The notes: generated by a model not told the origin, from the letters alone. Shown: positions 37,085 to 48,549, counted from the first letter of the stretch. The stretch is 64,000 bases of DNA from Lumbricus terrestris (GCA_949752735.1 OX457037.1:18427539-18491538), one strand, 5' to 3'. Program-made: numbers and translations.

Positions 37085-37255
37085 AGCAGAATATAAGTAT
37101 AAGGCATACTATCAACCAGTTACACTGGGAAAAGTGTGCTTTTTTACGTTGTTTTAAGGCTTTTCTTTTTCAAATGGTTCTTCGCACTGTGAGCGCCTAC
37201 AATTAAATTGTAGTGTAAAAGGCGCTCTTTAAAGCCATAAAATAGAATAGAATAG
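37085..37255 (+). mobile_element. LINE 3' fragment with AGAAT tail
   Basis: GTGAGCGCCTACAATTAAAT, AAAGGCGCTCTTTAAAGCC and an AATAGAATAGAATAG tail follow the common 3' plan. Confidence 0.5.
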
Positions 37256-37259
37256 TGGA

Positions 37260-37840
37260 CATGTCCAAGTAGCGGTTATAGTCACAATAGATACACTAAC
37301 CAGTGAAAGATATATTGAAAAACATAGTAGCTAGACACAGACTGCCAATTTGGCAAATGTGCTGTAATTTCATGTGACGTACTCTACCACCTTTCACAAT
37401 ATACTGGCTGCTGTGATTGCAGTAGTACACTTCAGCTGTCATTGTGTGTCTGTGACACTATCGGTCGACTCTTCCTTTCACAAACTGTATCATTGTTGCA
37501 TCTTCTTCCTTACATTTGCAATGGTTGATATCTGTCAGAATAAATTGCAAGAAAATCTCAGTTCACATTATATAGTATAAGGTTTTATAGCATATATGCC
37601 ATGGTTTCATGATTTTCATCACTCATCCAACTTCTAATTTCGCAGCAATAATTAGTCTGTCCTTAAATAATTTACGACGCTAAACTACAAGTTTACCCAG
37701 AACATGCTACTGTATTAAGTAAGTATTATGTACTCTATTTAACCACCTGCAAACACACTGCGGGAACATCATTTAAGAACAATCTAAGCAAGTACAATCA
37801 TAAAAATAATCATATGTAATTAAATAAAAATCATACGAAG
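37260..37840. other. no gene seen
   Basis: AT-rich; nothing recognised. Confidence 0.4.
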
Positions 37841-37859
37841 CTACAAAACACAAGACATC

Positions 37860-38290
37860 TTTGGAGCTGTGTGAGAGGAAAGAATCTTCTTCTTCTCTAT
37901 GATCTCTGCCAAGCGGCAAGTCCAATGTCTCCATCTTTCACGCTGTTGTGCCATGCCCTTAAGTTCTCTGTAGCCCTTCTCCATCATCCCATCCATCAGT
38001 TTTTGTCTAGCCTTCCTCTGCACCTATACCCCTCCAATCTTTCTTCAATTATTTCTTTCTGTAGTGAGTTTCCTTGCAGCAAATGTCCTACCCAATTCTT
38101 TTGTCTTGTCTTTATTGCATCTAGCAGAGATCTTTTCTCTTCAACCATCGACAGCACTTCCTCGTTCGTAACATGCTTTGTCCAACTAATTTTCTCCATC
38201 TTTCTCCAAACCCACATCTCAAAAGCTTCCAGCCGCTTTGTGTCTTCTTTTCTCATTGTCAGGAAAAGAATAAAAGAGAAAGAATAAGGA
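37860..38290 (-). pseudogene. RTE-type LINE ORF2 C-terminus, frameshifted
   Basis: The minus strand reads KRLEAFEMWVWRKMEKISWT, HVTNEEVLSMVEEKRSLLDA, RQKNWVGHLLQGNSL and then, in another frame, KLMDGMMEKGYRELKGMAQQ and RERWRHWTCRLA. This is a highly typical C-terminal tail of endonuclease-reverse transcriptase LINEs. One frameshift near 38020 separates the two halves. Confidence 0.85.
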
Positions 38291-38345
38291 CAGAAAATAA
38301 AAAACAGCACAAACTCGTTTGAAAAGCATGTATACGTGTGATAAA

Positions 38346-38710
38346 TCAACACTGAATTACTGCTTCAGCATTTGGAATTTCACCGTTGTGCAAACGAGTA
38401 TGCAGTGAGTAGGTAACATTCTTTATGGGAGGTAAAGAGAACCTAGCACATGGCTGTATAGCGCAAAAAAGAAAACGGCATGAATCAGCATAACCATAGA
38501 GGTCATCGAACGACAGAGCAAATATCAACCATGGATTGGAGTCATACAGCGATGCTGAAATTAAATGCTCAATATCATCTGCATACATGACACATCCCAA
38601 GTAAGTTTCACCAATTCAACACCCATCACTGAATCTACTTAATTCACGTAGACAGCAAGCAGTACATGGGGATAGAACACCACCCTGCCTAACTCCACAG
38701 GTTATGGTTA
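38346..38710 (-). pseudogene. LINE reverse transcriptase fragment with YADD box
   Basis: MGCVMYADDIEHLISAS on the minus strand carries the YADD catalytic box of reverse transcriptase palm subdomain C. Upstream on that strand, degraded QGGVLSP-like sequence can be followed to about 38700. The fragment may belong to the same copy as 37860-38290, but about 300 residues that should separate them are missing. Confidence 0.65.
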
Positions 38711-38719
38711 AAATCTCTT

Positions 38720-39465
38720 ATAATATGTTGTCCTATTTCACAAATTCTGCACAGAGAAAAACGAATAATAAACTCACCGTTTAAAGTCAGAACTAAGAAT
38801 TGCCAAAGCAAACAAAAACCATGGAAATCTAGACAGAATATCGCATTTGTTGAACTTGTTGGCTATTATTTTTTTCCGACAAAAATCGCCATGCACGCAG
38901 CGCACTCGCTTAATTAAATAAGTAAGTAAGGGTGTTTCATTAAATGCAAGCGAACTATCAGCAGTTTACACGCCGATTTTTTTAAATCCTAATTACAGTA
39001 AAGAACCATAATTAGGAGAACATCATACACTACCCTTTCCCCTAAGTGATGCCCAACTATGATTCGATTCTTGTCGAAAGTGTAAATAAATTTTGATTCT
39101 AAATAAGAAGTTCTTGAGCGCAGAACCTTAAATTTAAAAACCCCACTATTTTTATTCTCGACCTTTTAGAACAGTGTCAGATCAGCCTTCCGCGTGACAC
39201 TGCACACATTTTGTGCAACTCTGACGCTAAAATATATTTATAGCCTACGTCAAGGACAAAAGCATGCCAAACGTGTTTTTTTAGAAGGGCTCGTTCTATT
39301 TGAAACATGTATCCGACAAAGGTTTCTTTTCGAAGGGCTCGATATAAATATGTTAAACATGTTTCCGAAATCCCTATTCTTCAGTTAGTGGCATTTCATC
39401 AGCTCTTGTCTTTTTTTACCTGTTCCTAATGACAATGCGGTGATTTATAGAATTTATGGCACCAT
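38720..39465. other. no gene seen
   Basis: AT-rich sequence with AAGTAAGTAAG near 38920, perhaps another LINE end. Confidence 0.4.
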
Positions 39466-39469
39466 CGCA

Positions 39470-39470
<1 letters not shown>

Positions 39471-39530
<60 letters not shown>
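39471..39530. repeat. AT dinucleotide array
   Basis: Pure AT repeat adjoining a LINE tail. Confidence 0.95.
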
Positions 39531-39531
<1 letters not shown>

Positions 39532-39539
39532 TCATTTCA

Positions 39540-39935
39540 TTCATTTCAAGAATTTATATAGCGCCTCTTCAAGAAATTCACTCAGAAGCGCTCCCAGTCC
39601 AACCACGGCGAAACAAAAAAGTTTTAAGGAGCTTGTAGAAGACTGATGAGTAGCAGGTAGCAGGCGCATCTGCAACGGGAGACTATTCCAGACAGATGGA
39701 CCTACAACTGAGAAAGCACGACGCTGACAAGTTGAGGTTTCAACACGTGGGACCAAAAGCTTCCCGCTAGAGGCAGAGCGAAGGGCTCTGCGAGCCTGGA
39801 CAACAGATACTGGACAGCAGAGCTCAAAAAGATAAGTCGGAGCACAGCCAAGGAGACAACGCCAAACCAGTGAAGCAATTCTGTACTCGATGCGCTGTGA
39901 TATAGGGAGCCAGTGAAACATTGATAATTTATCCC
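39540..39935 (-). pseudogene. LINE reverse transcriptase C-terminus and 3' tail
   Basis: The minus-strand ORF 39541-39921 reads MFHWLPISQRIEYRIASLVW, LGCAPTYLFELC, then RAFSVVGPSVWNSLPLQMR. This is the textbook C-terminal region of CR1/L2-like elements (HWLPI and WNSLP motifs). The 3' part contains GAGCGCTTCTGAGTGAATTT and GAGGCGCTATATAAATTC. Confidence 0.8.
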
Positions 39936-40028
39936 ACTTCCATTATTTGAAATTTTATAGAGTTTCATTTAGAATTGGCAAGTATATCGCAAAAACAAAA
40001 AGGGTATCAGTTCAATTGGGACACCGTG

Positions 40029-40234
40029 TATGTATGTATGTATGTAGGTATGTATGTATGTATGTAGGTATGTATGTATGCATGCATGCATGTATGTATG
40101 TATGTAGGTATGTATGTATGTATGTATGTATGTATGTATGTATGTATGTATGTATGTATGTATGTATGCTTGTATGTATGTATGTATGTATGTATGTATG
40201 TATGTATGTATGTATGTATGTATGTATGTATGTA
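40029..40234. repeat. TATG tetranucleotide array
   Basis: TATG units with a few TAGG and CATG variants. It abuts the tail of a SINE family 1 copy. Confidence 0.97.
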
Positions 40235-40590
40235 TTGTTTGTATGTGCGCTTGTTATAGCGCCCCTTCAAGCTCTCTCTCGCTGCAGAGCGGACACTTTA
40301 AATGTTTTATAATAGGCCTATGCATAATTATAAACCTTCAATTAGCTTTGCATATTCTTACAATGTTGAACTAATGTGCAATGTAGGCTTATTCGCTTAA
40401 CTTAGGCCCATTGTTACATTTTGTGCATCATTTTTAGGTAATGGTATAATGGACTGGGGGGGCTAATATCCTACCTTGGGGGGCTTTTGTCCGGGGGGCT
40501 AATGTCCGGGGGGCTAATGTCCGGGGGGCTTTTGTCCGGGGGGCTAATGTCCGCTCCCCCGACGCCACCACTACACCACCACGTCCCATG
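40235..40590 (-). mobile_element. SINE family 1, copy 3, interrupted
   Basis: The 3' tail complement (GCGCTTGTTATAGCGCCCC) is at about 40248-40267 and the head complement (GACGCCACCACTACACCACC) at about 40561-40580. Between them sits unrelated repeat sequence (about 40300-40558) also found at 44240-44425. This suggests an insertion into the SINE. Confidence 0.65.
40350..40558. repeat. GGGGGGCTTTTGTCCG repeat element, copy 1
   Basis: ATTCTTACAATGTTGAACTA through TTAGGTAATGGTATAATGGA is followed by alternating 16-bp units GGGGGGCTAATGTCCG and GGGGGGCTTTTGTCCG. It aligns with 44240-44425. Confidence 0.8.
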
Positions 40591-40780
40591 TATGTATGTA
40601 TGTATGTATGTATGTATGTATGTATGTATGTATGTATGTATGTATGTATGTATGTATGTATGTATGTATGTATGTATGTATGTATGTATGTATGTATGTA
40701 TGTATGTATGTATGTATGTATATGTATGTATGTATGTATGCATGCATGTTTGTATGTATGTATGTACGTACGTATGTATG
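40588..40780. repeat. TATG tetranucleotide array, interrupted by a transposon
   Basis: Continues on the far side of the element 40784-42760 as TATG/TACG repeats at about 42762-42838. Confidence 0.95.
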
Positions 40781-41072
40781 TGTCAGGCGCGGATTTAGAG
40801 GGGGGCGGAACCGGCGTACGCCCCCCCCTAAACCTGCAGCAAATGTTCTCAAACTAAACTGACCTAAAACTAATATAATTGCAATTTGGGAATAGGATGT
40901 TTGAAGTAGCTGGACCGGCAGAATGGAGCTCTCTTACCGGAACTCTCTTACCTACTTACATGAGTTGCTAGCGGACGTTGCCCACGTGACCAATGAATTT
41001 TGCCGTGACGTCATTCACAAAGTTCATGTACAGACAAAATTTACGTAAATAGAAATTGGTCAATTAAAAAAT

Positions 41073-41145
41073 ATGTCTAGTGGTCCGCCGTCAAAACGGC
41101 TTAAACAAGCAGTTTTATCATTTGCGAATAAGCCGACTGCCGTTG
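41073..41145 (+). pseudogene. putative first coding exon of the transposon gene
   Basis: An ATG opens MSSGPPSKRLKQAVLSFANK, followed by a plausible donor site (GTAAGA at 41146). Short basic N-termini of the KR.KQ..LSF type are common in multi-exon hAT-like and related invertebrate transposon proteins. The downstream exon that should contain a zinc finger is not visible. Confidence 0.4.
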
Positions 41146-41655
41146 GTAAGACATAAGCCTATCTTAGGCCTAAATCTCAAAAGATGGCATATGATTATCA
41201 TTATAATTTTGAAATTCGTCGTGCTGATTATAGCCGCCGAAAGCGTTCAGCTGCCGATATTATGGACAAAAGCAAATCAAGGATATAGAACTAGGCCTAC
41301 TCATTTAATCATTCTCTTAACGCTCAGTGGCGTGCGGTCCTTGGATGAGGCGCATCCCTTGCTGATTGAATCTATTTTTATACAAATACTAGTGTATTCA
41401 ATTTCTATCATTACTATGTTAATTATCGTATGATAAATTGGCATCGACTATATTATTTTTATTTGGGGGCAGAAAGGGAGAGGGGCAAATTCCCAGGGGC
41501 CCGGCGGTGTGAGGGGGGCCCGGAGTGCCCGGGGAAAAAGTAAACAATGTAAGAAGTTTAACAAATACGAAGATATTCTGCATGTAGAATTGCGAGTTTG
41601 AAAATTATTGTTATTATACATTAATATTTTTATCAATGATATTGCAATATTTCAG

Positions 41656-42242
41656 CATTTGCACCAGAACATTTACCATTTCAGAACAACATAGTGTCAT
41701 TAAATCCCAAAGAAGATGGCAATTGTCTATTTTCATCAATTTCTGACCAAATGAAGATATGTATCTGCAAAAACATAAGTCCAGCTACAATAAGAAGTGA
41801 CATCGTTCAGTATCTTTGGGACCGACGTGATAGTCATACCTTGTTGGATGGCACTACAGTACATTTGTCTGAAAAAGTTTCACATGGTGATGTTGAGTCT
41901 TACCTTCATGAAATGGCTCAGTCAGGTACTTTTGGGGACCACATAATGATACTAGGAGCCTCCTGCCTGTACCTTGTTCAGTTCACAATAATTATTGTCT
42001 TCACTTGGCGACAATGCCACAGCTGTTGTGGCTCCTTATTAATGAGAGTAGCACCATCATGCCTGACTTGCCAATGTTGCTACTTGGACATATTGCAGAA
42101 GGCAAAGGAGACCATTACGGGAGCCTTGTTGGTGGCACAATTCAAGGACATCAAGTTAGACATTGATGACATTATCAATGCCTACGCCAGAAAGCATCCA
42201 AGGAGAATGACACTGCTTAATCCACTGGCATGTGACACTTAA
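41656..42242 (+). pseudogene. OTU-type cysteine protease fragment, frameshifted
   Basis: The frame is open from a possible acceptor (ATATTTCAG, ending at 41655), with APEHLPFQNNIVSLNPK before the catalytic segment EDGNCLFSSISDQ (catalytic Asp and Cys). Later come IRSDIVQYL, VESYLHEM and FGDHIMILGAS, as in OTU domains. The catalytic histidine segment (GHIAEG...HYGSL) is encoded near 42090-42120, but in a different frame. LGDNATAVVAPY lies in a third. At least two frameshifts therefore break it. OTU domains are deubiquitinases in host genes and are also carried by several transposon and virus groups; here the surrounding ends point to a transposon passenger. Confidence 0.7.
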
Positions 42243-42364
42243 TTATTTCCTTTTTGGATCAAGGGTTGCATGATCAAAACGGTAACCGATAACTGATTTA
42301 TAATCGTTTCACTGTTAACCTTCAGTGGAAACCAGTGGTTTTATATGAGAAACTAAATGGGGGG

Positions 42365-42605
42365 GAGGGCGGTAGAGTAGTGGTTGAGTCTTGTAGAGTA
42401 GTGGTTAACACGCTGGCCAAGAGTGCGAGAGGTAGTGAGTTCGAGCCCCCGTTGGGCGGATTTGCTTTGCCATTGGCGCCGTGTAATTACAAAGCTGTCT
42501 GTTCAGTTGGTAGTTAAGTTTAATTAAGATTACTGCATAACTTGTAGATGTAAAGCGCAGTGCGTCTTGCAGGCGTTTAATTAAAGAAAAGATATTATTA
42601 TTATT
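42365..42605 (+). mobile_element. tRNA-derived SINE, family 3, copy 1
   Basis: A duplicated head (TAGAGTAGTGGTTGAG then TAGAGTAGTGGTTAACACGC) with B-box GTTCGAGCCCC leads to a body containing AGCTGTCTGTTCAGTTGGTA and a TTATTATTATTA tail. It is related to 52225-52450. Confidence 0.75.
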
Positions 42606-43044
42606 ACTATATATTTTTTTTAACTTCCATAACATTTTCTATAAAAAGGATCATTATAGTTTTGCGTGATCTAATTTCACAAATATATATATGTATATTT
42701 ACGAGATTGGATTGGTAGTATTTACGCCCCCCCTAACCAGAAATCCTGGATCCGCCCCTGTGTGTATGCATGCATGTACATACGTACGTACGTACGTACG
42801 TATGCATGCAGGCATGTATGTATGTCTGTATGTATGTACATGTAGACTATGCGTCATACAAAGCACCAATCATAGTATTACAAGAGGTCGTTGGCGCCAA
42901 GATGAACCCTGCTGCGCACGCGTAAGGAAAGCCGTTGCTAAATAGCTTACTGAGGTCCCATTGTTTGAATCCAAGATCTATCCACACACATGGTCCTAAT
43001 TGGACTCTATTGTCCTACTTAGTGACCTTCTTAAGTTCAAGTCA

Positions 43045-43735
43045 AGTCAAGGCAAGTTTTATTGATCCCATCAACATCTTAAAACGAAGAGGAAATTAAG
43101 ATCACATAGGAAGCAAAATATGAGATATTATTAGAGGTACGGATGTTGAGAGGCAGGTTGTTCCATAGCAGTGGGCCCTGAAATTTAATAGATAGTTTAC
43201 GGATATTTGTTCTTGTGAAGATTAATATTTATAGTCAGGTTTGTTTCTTATGCCAGTTTTGAATTGGGCAGGGGGGAAATAAGAAAGGAAAGCAGCTGGA
43301 TGGTAGGAGTTTGTTGTGATATGTGTACATAAATTCACAAGTTTGAATGAAGTTGATCTGGGTGATAGTTAATAGTTTAAGTGTTGAGCATAAAGGTTGA
43401 GTGTGAGAGTTAAATGGAGATTAAGTTATAATTCGTATGGCCCTTTTTTGTGCAAGTTGCAGTTTTCTTAAGTGAGTGGCATAAGTGGAAGTCCAGATGA
43501 TGTTACAATAAGTAAGATAGGGATAAACAAAAGCATAGTATAAGCTGTGCCATGGTGAGCACGAAAATCACTCTCCAGTTGTTGGACAGTTCGAAACCAG
43601 TCATCAGATGGAAATTTATTAAATGAAAATCCTTTCCTATACTCGTACGTATTTTTTACAACTGGCGATTGCACAGTTGCTAGGCATCTCGATTTATTTC
43701 TTGTCAAATATACATCAGCTAGCTGATACACTGAA
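43045..43735 (-). pseudogene. LINE reverse transcriptase C-terminal remnant
   Basis: On the minus strand, near 43130-43200, KFQGPLLWNNLPLNIRTSNN is readable, the GP.LWN.LP.NIR motif of non-LTR C-termini. The 264-base ORF at 43468-43731 lies upstream in the same orientation. Frameshifts are frequent. The 3' end is near TCAAGTCAAGTCAAGG (43036). Confidence 0.65.
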
Positions 43736-43829
43736 TGTGTGGATTGAACCTGGGCAGCTACACTGAATGAACTGCATGTAGGTCATACATGAGTCGGATC
43801 GACCAGGCCAGTGACGTCAGAATCACCCC

Positions 43830-44075
43830 ACCCCGAGTTAATGAGCCAGCTGCCTAAGCCAGCGGGCCAACCTGTGTATTGGAAGAACCTTGGTTTGAAT
43901 CCAATGAATTTGAAACCTGGGCTGCGCTGCGACCTCCTCTCCCCACGCCTCCCGTCTTGTTTACCTATTGAATTCACGATGGCGCCCTGCCCTCCAAACC
44001 TCCCACCCAGGCTGTGACTGGCACGACACAAAGTCTCTGCTAGACGATGGCACACTGCTGGGCCTGAAGAAAATG

Positions 44076-44118
<43 letters not shown>

Positions 44119-44142
44119 GCACGCACGCACGCACGCACGCAC

Positions 44143-44196
<54 letters not shown>

Positions 44197-44197
44197 T
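43830..44197 (+). mobile_element. tRNA-derived SINE with CA/AT microsatellite tail
   Basis: GAGCCAGCTGCCTAAGCCAG and, about 50 bases on, GGTTTGAATCC resemble A- and B-boxes. The body ends at CTGGGCCTGAAGAAAATGC, followed by a CA array, a GCAC block and AT (44076-44197). Confidence 0.6.
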
Positions 44198-44239
44198 CAC
44201 AAGCAGAAGAAGAATACAGTCTATAGACTGTAGCCTGCT

Positions 44240-44425
44240 ATTCTTACAATGTTGAACTAATGTGCAATGCAGGCTTATAGATATTCGCTTAACTTAGGCC
44301 TATTGTTACATTTTGTGCTACATTTTTAGGTAGTGATATACTAGACTGGGGGGGGCTAATTCCTACCTCGGGGGGCTTTTGTCCGGGGGGCTTTTGTCCG
44401 AGGGGGCTAATGTCCATTCCCCGGT
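44240..44425. repeat. GGGGGGCTTTTGTCCG repeat element, copy 2
   Basis: Same sequence order as 40350-40558, with three GGGGGGCT units rather than five or more. Confidence 0.8.
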
Positions 44426-44509
44426 CAACGGTCCTCTCTGTGCTGGGATCCTGCATGAGAGGCGATTGTGAGTGAACAGTTTTGTGACTCATACGAAAAA
44501 AATGAAATG

Positions 44510-44690
44510 TATGGGTTTAACGACTCTTTTTCATATCGAAGATGATTTCAGCGTCGACTCCACGTTTATATTGCGACCGAGCCACCCGCAGTATGTAAAG
44601 ATCCGACCGGGGAATCGAACCCGCTCCGCCGGCGCGGCGAGCGGGCTACAACCCACTCGGCCACACAGGATCCTCATACGATACGCGGCT
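44510..44690 (-). mobile_element. tRNA-derived SINE, family 4
   Basis: The reverse complement begins TGTGTGGCCGAGTGGGTT (A-box, Ser/Leu-tRNA-like) and carries GGGTTCGATTCCCC (B-box). The body follows with GGTGGCTCGGTCGCAATATA and ends near TCGTTAAACCCATACA. No second copy is in the window. Confidence 0.7.
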
Positions 44691-44699
44691 TCCCAAGTA

Positions 44700-46710
44700 A
44701 AGGGCTCGTAGAGCTATCCACAGCTATACGATGGGACAGGTGGATGTTGATGGAAGGAAGGGAGGGGAAAGGCTGCGAAGTCTTTGCAGCCAACGGGTTC
44801 GCAGCCGAGATGACTAGGAGCCGAGGGAAAAGTATAGGGCTTGCATCAGGGTGTGCACTGTGCACACCCTGCACAGAGGTTCAAACTTTGACCCTTGTGC
44901 TTGTCTCAAAGTAAGGCTAGAGGGCAGCATACGAATAGCGTTTGGACGCTGGAGCAACGCACGTGAAAAGATATTACTGCCACTGCTGCTGCAACTGACA
45001 ATGTTCCATGAAGAGTATGAAAAAGCAGGCTTATTGCTTGGGACCAGCCTGGCGTTTCACAAACTGTCTATCACTCAAGTGCTGTGGAGAAGCTGGAAAT
45101 TAAGGGAAGTATTGTATTTGTGTGTATTATAATTTGCTAATAGGTTTTTCTGGGAATATTTATATTTGTAGCTATAGGCCTAGACTAGTTTATTTGTGTC
45201 CAATACTTCTTAGTTGATAGTTGATGCCTTTAAATTTTTTGAAATTTTCTATTCCGAATTTAGGCCTACCACCCTACCATTAGGCCATCCATAGGCCGGG
45301 AGGTTTCTTTGGCATAGCCGGGAGTTTTCTTTGGCATAGTATTGGTATATAGTATTAGGTTTTAGAGCAAGCAATGATCTTGAAGCATACCATATTTAAA
45401 AAGAAAAAAAAACCTTATGCTCATATACCGCAGGATTTTACTAACCTGTCTGGGCAAGACATCTTTAAAGCAATTGCAACATGACTTGCAAAATATTAAT
45501 TTGTTAAACTTACTTAGTTGTTTCTGTATCCAGACTGTGGAAATTTTAATTCTGCATTCTAAAGCTTTATATTGATTTGGATTTTCCTTATGTGCATGTA
45601 ACATTTTTAATTTCTTCATGATGATCCTCAATCATGACCGTTGTGGTGTTTTGCATTTCAGATGACGTCTAATTGGTGGTGCATTGTTTGGTGACAAACC
45701 AGAAGAATATTAGCATAGCAGTGCTTTTGACAAGAGGTCTCACCAAACAAGTTGCAACGCATGTAAGTTTAAAATGGTATGCTTTCAAGGATATGCATTT
45801 GAATGCCATTCTTGCTCCTAAGAGATCACTTTGAATAACATTTTTGCGTAAAATAATGTTATTATTTAGCTTGCTACGATACATCTTTGCAAACTCTGGT
45901 GTGTTAAGAAGAATAAATTGCTATGTATTATTATTACCGGTATTTCTCACTCTTCCACAGTATTCTTTGCAATTCTGATAAGTAAAATCTCCTGAGAGCA
46001 TAATCTTCTACATGGGTTAACCCGTCCCAAAAAGGAAGGTATATTCACAAACTCGACCGATTGCACAGTTATTTAATTGCAAAAAGGAAGCTTTGTCTGA
46101 TCATTTTCGTCCAGTTGTTGATTTTCCACTTTTTGAAAGAGCTTAGAATATAAAGCTCTCCATGCATACATTTATGGTTCTTTCGTTTTCAAATAAATTT
46201 TCTCATAAAACTGATTCCTCAAAATTGTGACTCAGTTTAATTTTTATTTGGGTTCATTTAAAATACAGAGGACCCAAAAATGATGACAACATAACTTTCA
46301 ATTTCTGTACAATTTCAGTAAAGGGTCTATTACATACATTGGTGACCACATACATTTTTACAGGAGGGACAAAATACAAAGGTCCCAGATAAATTTTTTA
46401 ACAAAAGATTGAAAATTAGGAAAATGGGTATTGATATTTGCATTGAAGTTAATGCGAGTGTCTCAGTTTCACTTTGTTTATCATTAATATCATTCTTGAT
46501 GCTATACTGGAAATAAATTTGTTGAAACAGAAAGCAGCAGATAAAAAAGGTGTATTTTTTCTAGGGGAAAGTATCCCCTTGTGCTATGTGTGGCACAGTG
46601 GCACCCATGATTACACATCTTCAATGGTCTCTTCCTTGCAGACTTGTATGCAAGCCTTGCAAGAGAGTAAACTTCGAGAGACAGCGGGTTCCGAGATCGA
46701 GACAATAAGC
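44700..46710. other. no recognised gene
   Basis: Two kilobases without a recognisable coding region. A 93-codon ORF at 44851-45132 (+) resembles nothing I know. A small tandem duplication of GGGAG.TTTCTTTGGCATAG is at 45297-45340. Confidence 0.4.
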
Positions 46711-46714
46711 TGAT

Positions 46715-46867
46715 AGTGCTTCTATGATAAAGTAATTTAGAATGCTTTAGAAGCTAAAGGTGTACCTTAAGAATAAAAACTATCCTAAAACTTATAGGAT
46801 ATAGACCTAAATCAGAACATTATATCTCGACCATTAATTAGCACTCATATTCAAGGCTGTGAATAAT
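46715..46867 (+). repeat. 153-bp near-identical dispersed repeat, copy 2
   Basis: Partner of 30153-30305. It ends directly at a LINE C-terminal remnant. Confidence 0.9.
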
Positions 46868-47100
46868 GATGTTTTCTACTGAAAGTATATTCACTGCATG
46901 GAACTGTCTTCCAGACCATGTGAAGAACACATCATCTCTGGATGGATTTGAAACAAGGCTTAAGACGTATATGTTTAAACAATCGCATAACTGCCATTTA
47001 CCTTTCCAACTCGTGTACAGCACCCTTTCTTTCAGTCTTGGCTTTCTTGCAGCGCTATATAAATTTTCTTCTTTTTTATTGTTATTATTATTATTAATCG
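46868..47100 (+). pseudogene. LINE reverse transcriptase C-terminus
   Basis: The frame reads FTAWNCLPDHVKNTSSLDGF then ETRLKTYMFKQSHN, the usual WN.LP and F...LKT..F ending. It is followed by AGCGCTATATAAATTTTC and an ATT tail. No upstream domains are present. Confidence 0.75.
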
Positions 47101-47104
47101 CCCA

Positions 47105-47825
47105 ATTCAACAGTTTCTACAATTCTACAGTTCATGCTGGTATGTGACAGTGAAATGACTGCCTAACTTTTAGAAGGCATTATCCCAAGCAGGGTGAGGC
47201 AGGCACTGAAGGTCATGGTGTGGGGGAGCAGTGCTTGTTGCTGGAATGAATGTATTCTGGGTAAGACTGACTTGATCAAATGTATCAAGTCTGTGTGGTG
47301 CGTTAGATAACACATGGGTTCTGCCGATAAAGCCCAATCATTGCATTCAAGCTATTATTAAAAACACAGGTTATCACTGCAAATACTGACCTTCAGTGTT
47401 ATATCATATTGTGGTGACATTAAACGACTCACCGACAGTTAAAAAGACAATGGATATAATGATTGATTTTGGACACTATGTGTCGATGTCAATCGGTCAT
47501 TTATTGGTGTTATGAAGGAAACTCACCAAAATCAACCCTTGTACACAATTGAACTATTATTACTGATAAAGGATTCAATTGTAAAGTATTAATTTTTCCA
47601 CAGTGTTGTGTGATGACATAATACATCAAGTAGGTACTTCAGACAGTGTAAATAATCTGCATTTTTGAAAAGTTGCTTGTTTTTCCAGTGAATATATTTA
47701 TTAAAATATGCTGGTCGAAACCTTTTGGCCATGACTGTAGGCCTAAGTACTCTGACACTCCTTACAATATTTAAATTATGGACACCACTGGGAGCAAGAG
47801 TTGGTATGAGCTGATCATCCAGTCT
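47105..47825. other. no gene; possible decayed SINE
   Basis: GTGCGTTAGATAACACATGGG near 47298 resembles the head of SINE family 3. Nothing else is recognised. Confidence 0.35.
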
Positions 47826-47829
47826 TGTG

Positions 47830-48460
47830 CACAGTGACGTTAAAAATAGTATTCAGTGGCTACCTTTCCGGGTTGTCGAGATCTGATCTTTTATATTATT
47901 TTGTTTTCTTTGTGCTGTAGATACTTGAGCATGTGCAATGTTCATGACAAAGCTTCATAGGCATTCTCCTAAGCTGAGGACTTGTTTGAAACATCTAAGG
48001 TCCTTTGTACAGTTGCCTCTTGCTCAATCCCAGAAAAATTCAACTGAACTGGCTTTGGTAACCATTGGCACCTCCAAAAGATAGACTCAAGATTTTCAAA
48101 TTGCCTTCTCTACTTTGATACTCGACTTGGGTGTTAGGAATGACTCGTAGCTTGTCTGGGGTAGTACTATTTCTACCCGTTGTGTTAAGACTACAGGAGC
48201 TTTGCTGTCCAACCTCCAGCGGCAATCTAACCTCTGATCAAGCTGAACTCTTGGCCCCTTGCTCTCGAACTGCTATATTGCAGCGACGCCCTATAGAACC
48301 TGGAATATGCTCCCTGCTGCACTCCGCCTTGTGCCTAGAGGTTACACCCCTATGTTTCTTTCTCACTTAAAAACTGCTTTATTAGTCATTGCTGAACTGG
48401 GAGCGCTTATGAGTGGTTTACCTTGAAGGTGCGCTATATAAAAAGTTGATGTTAATAATA
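47830..48460 (+). pseudogene. LINE C-terminal remnant with ATA tail
   Basis: IQWLPFRVV-like sequence near 47850 corresponds to the HWLPI motif. Further on, the RTWNMLPAALRLVPRG equivalent is split over frames at 48295-48345. The 3' end is GGAGCGCTTATGAGTGGTTT, GGTGCGCTATATAAAAAG, then AATAATAATGATG. Confidence 0.7.
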
Positions 48461-48549
48461 ATGATGCAACATGGAACCTTTTCAGTAGTCGGTCTCTCGT
48501 TCTCGAACAGGCTAACATTAAATTTATTTTTTATACTTCTATTTTACGA

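Larger units (their letters stand above)
40784..42760 (+). mobile_element. hAT-like element carrying OTU-domain pseudogene
   Basis: Ends are CAGGCGCGGATTTAG and, inward from the right, CAGGGGCGGATCCAG. Both are followed by a long run of G or C. The element splits a TATG microsatellite, so an exact target duplication cannot be read with certainty (GTATGTGT against TGTGTATG). It contains a first-exon-like ORF, a broken OTU protease region and a nested SINE. Confidence 0.7.

Noticed and set aside
38346..38600. Active retrotransposon
   Set aside because: Only a short YADD-containing fragment is present and the neighbouring C-terminal part is frameshifted; no LINE in the window has a full reverse transcriptase or an endonuclease.
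39947..40862. MYVC / HTYI repeat ORFs
   Set aside because: Direct translation of TATG arrays in all frames.
41694..42242. Functional OTU protease gene
   Set aside because: The frame lacks the catalytic histidine segment, which lies in another frame, and the locus is bounded by transposon-like ends.
43783..44255. Cys/Val- and Thr/His-rich ORFs
   Set aside because: They arise from the CA/GT array at 44076-44170.
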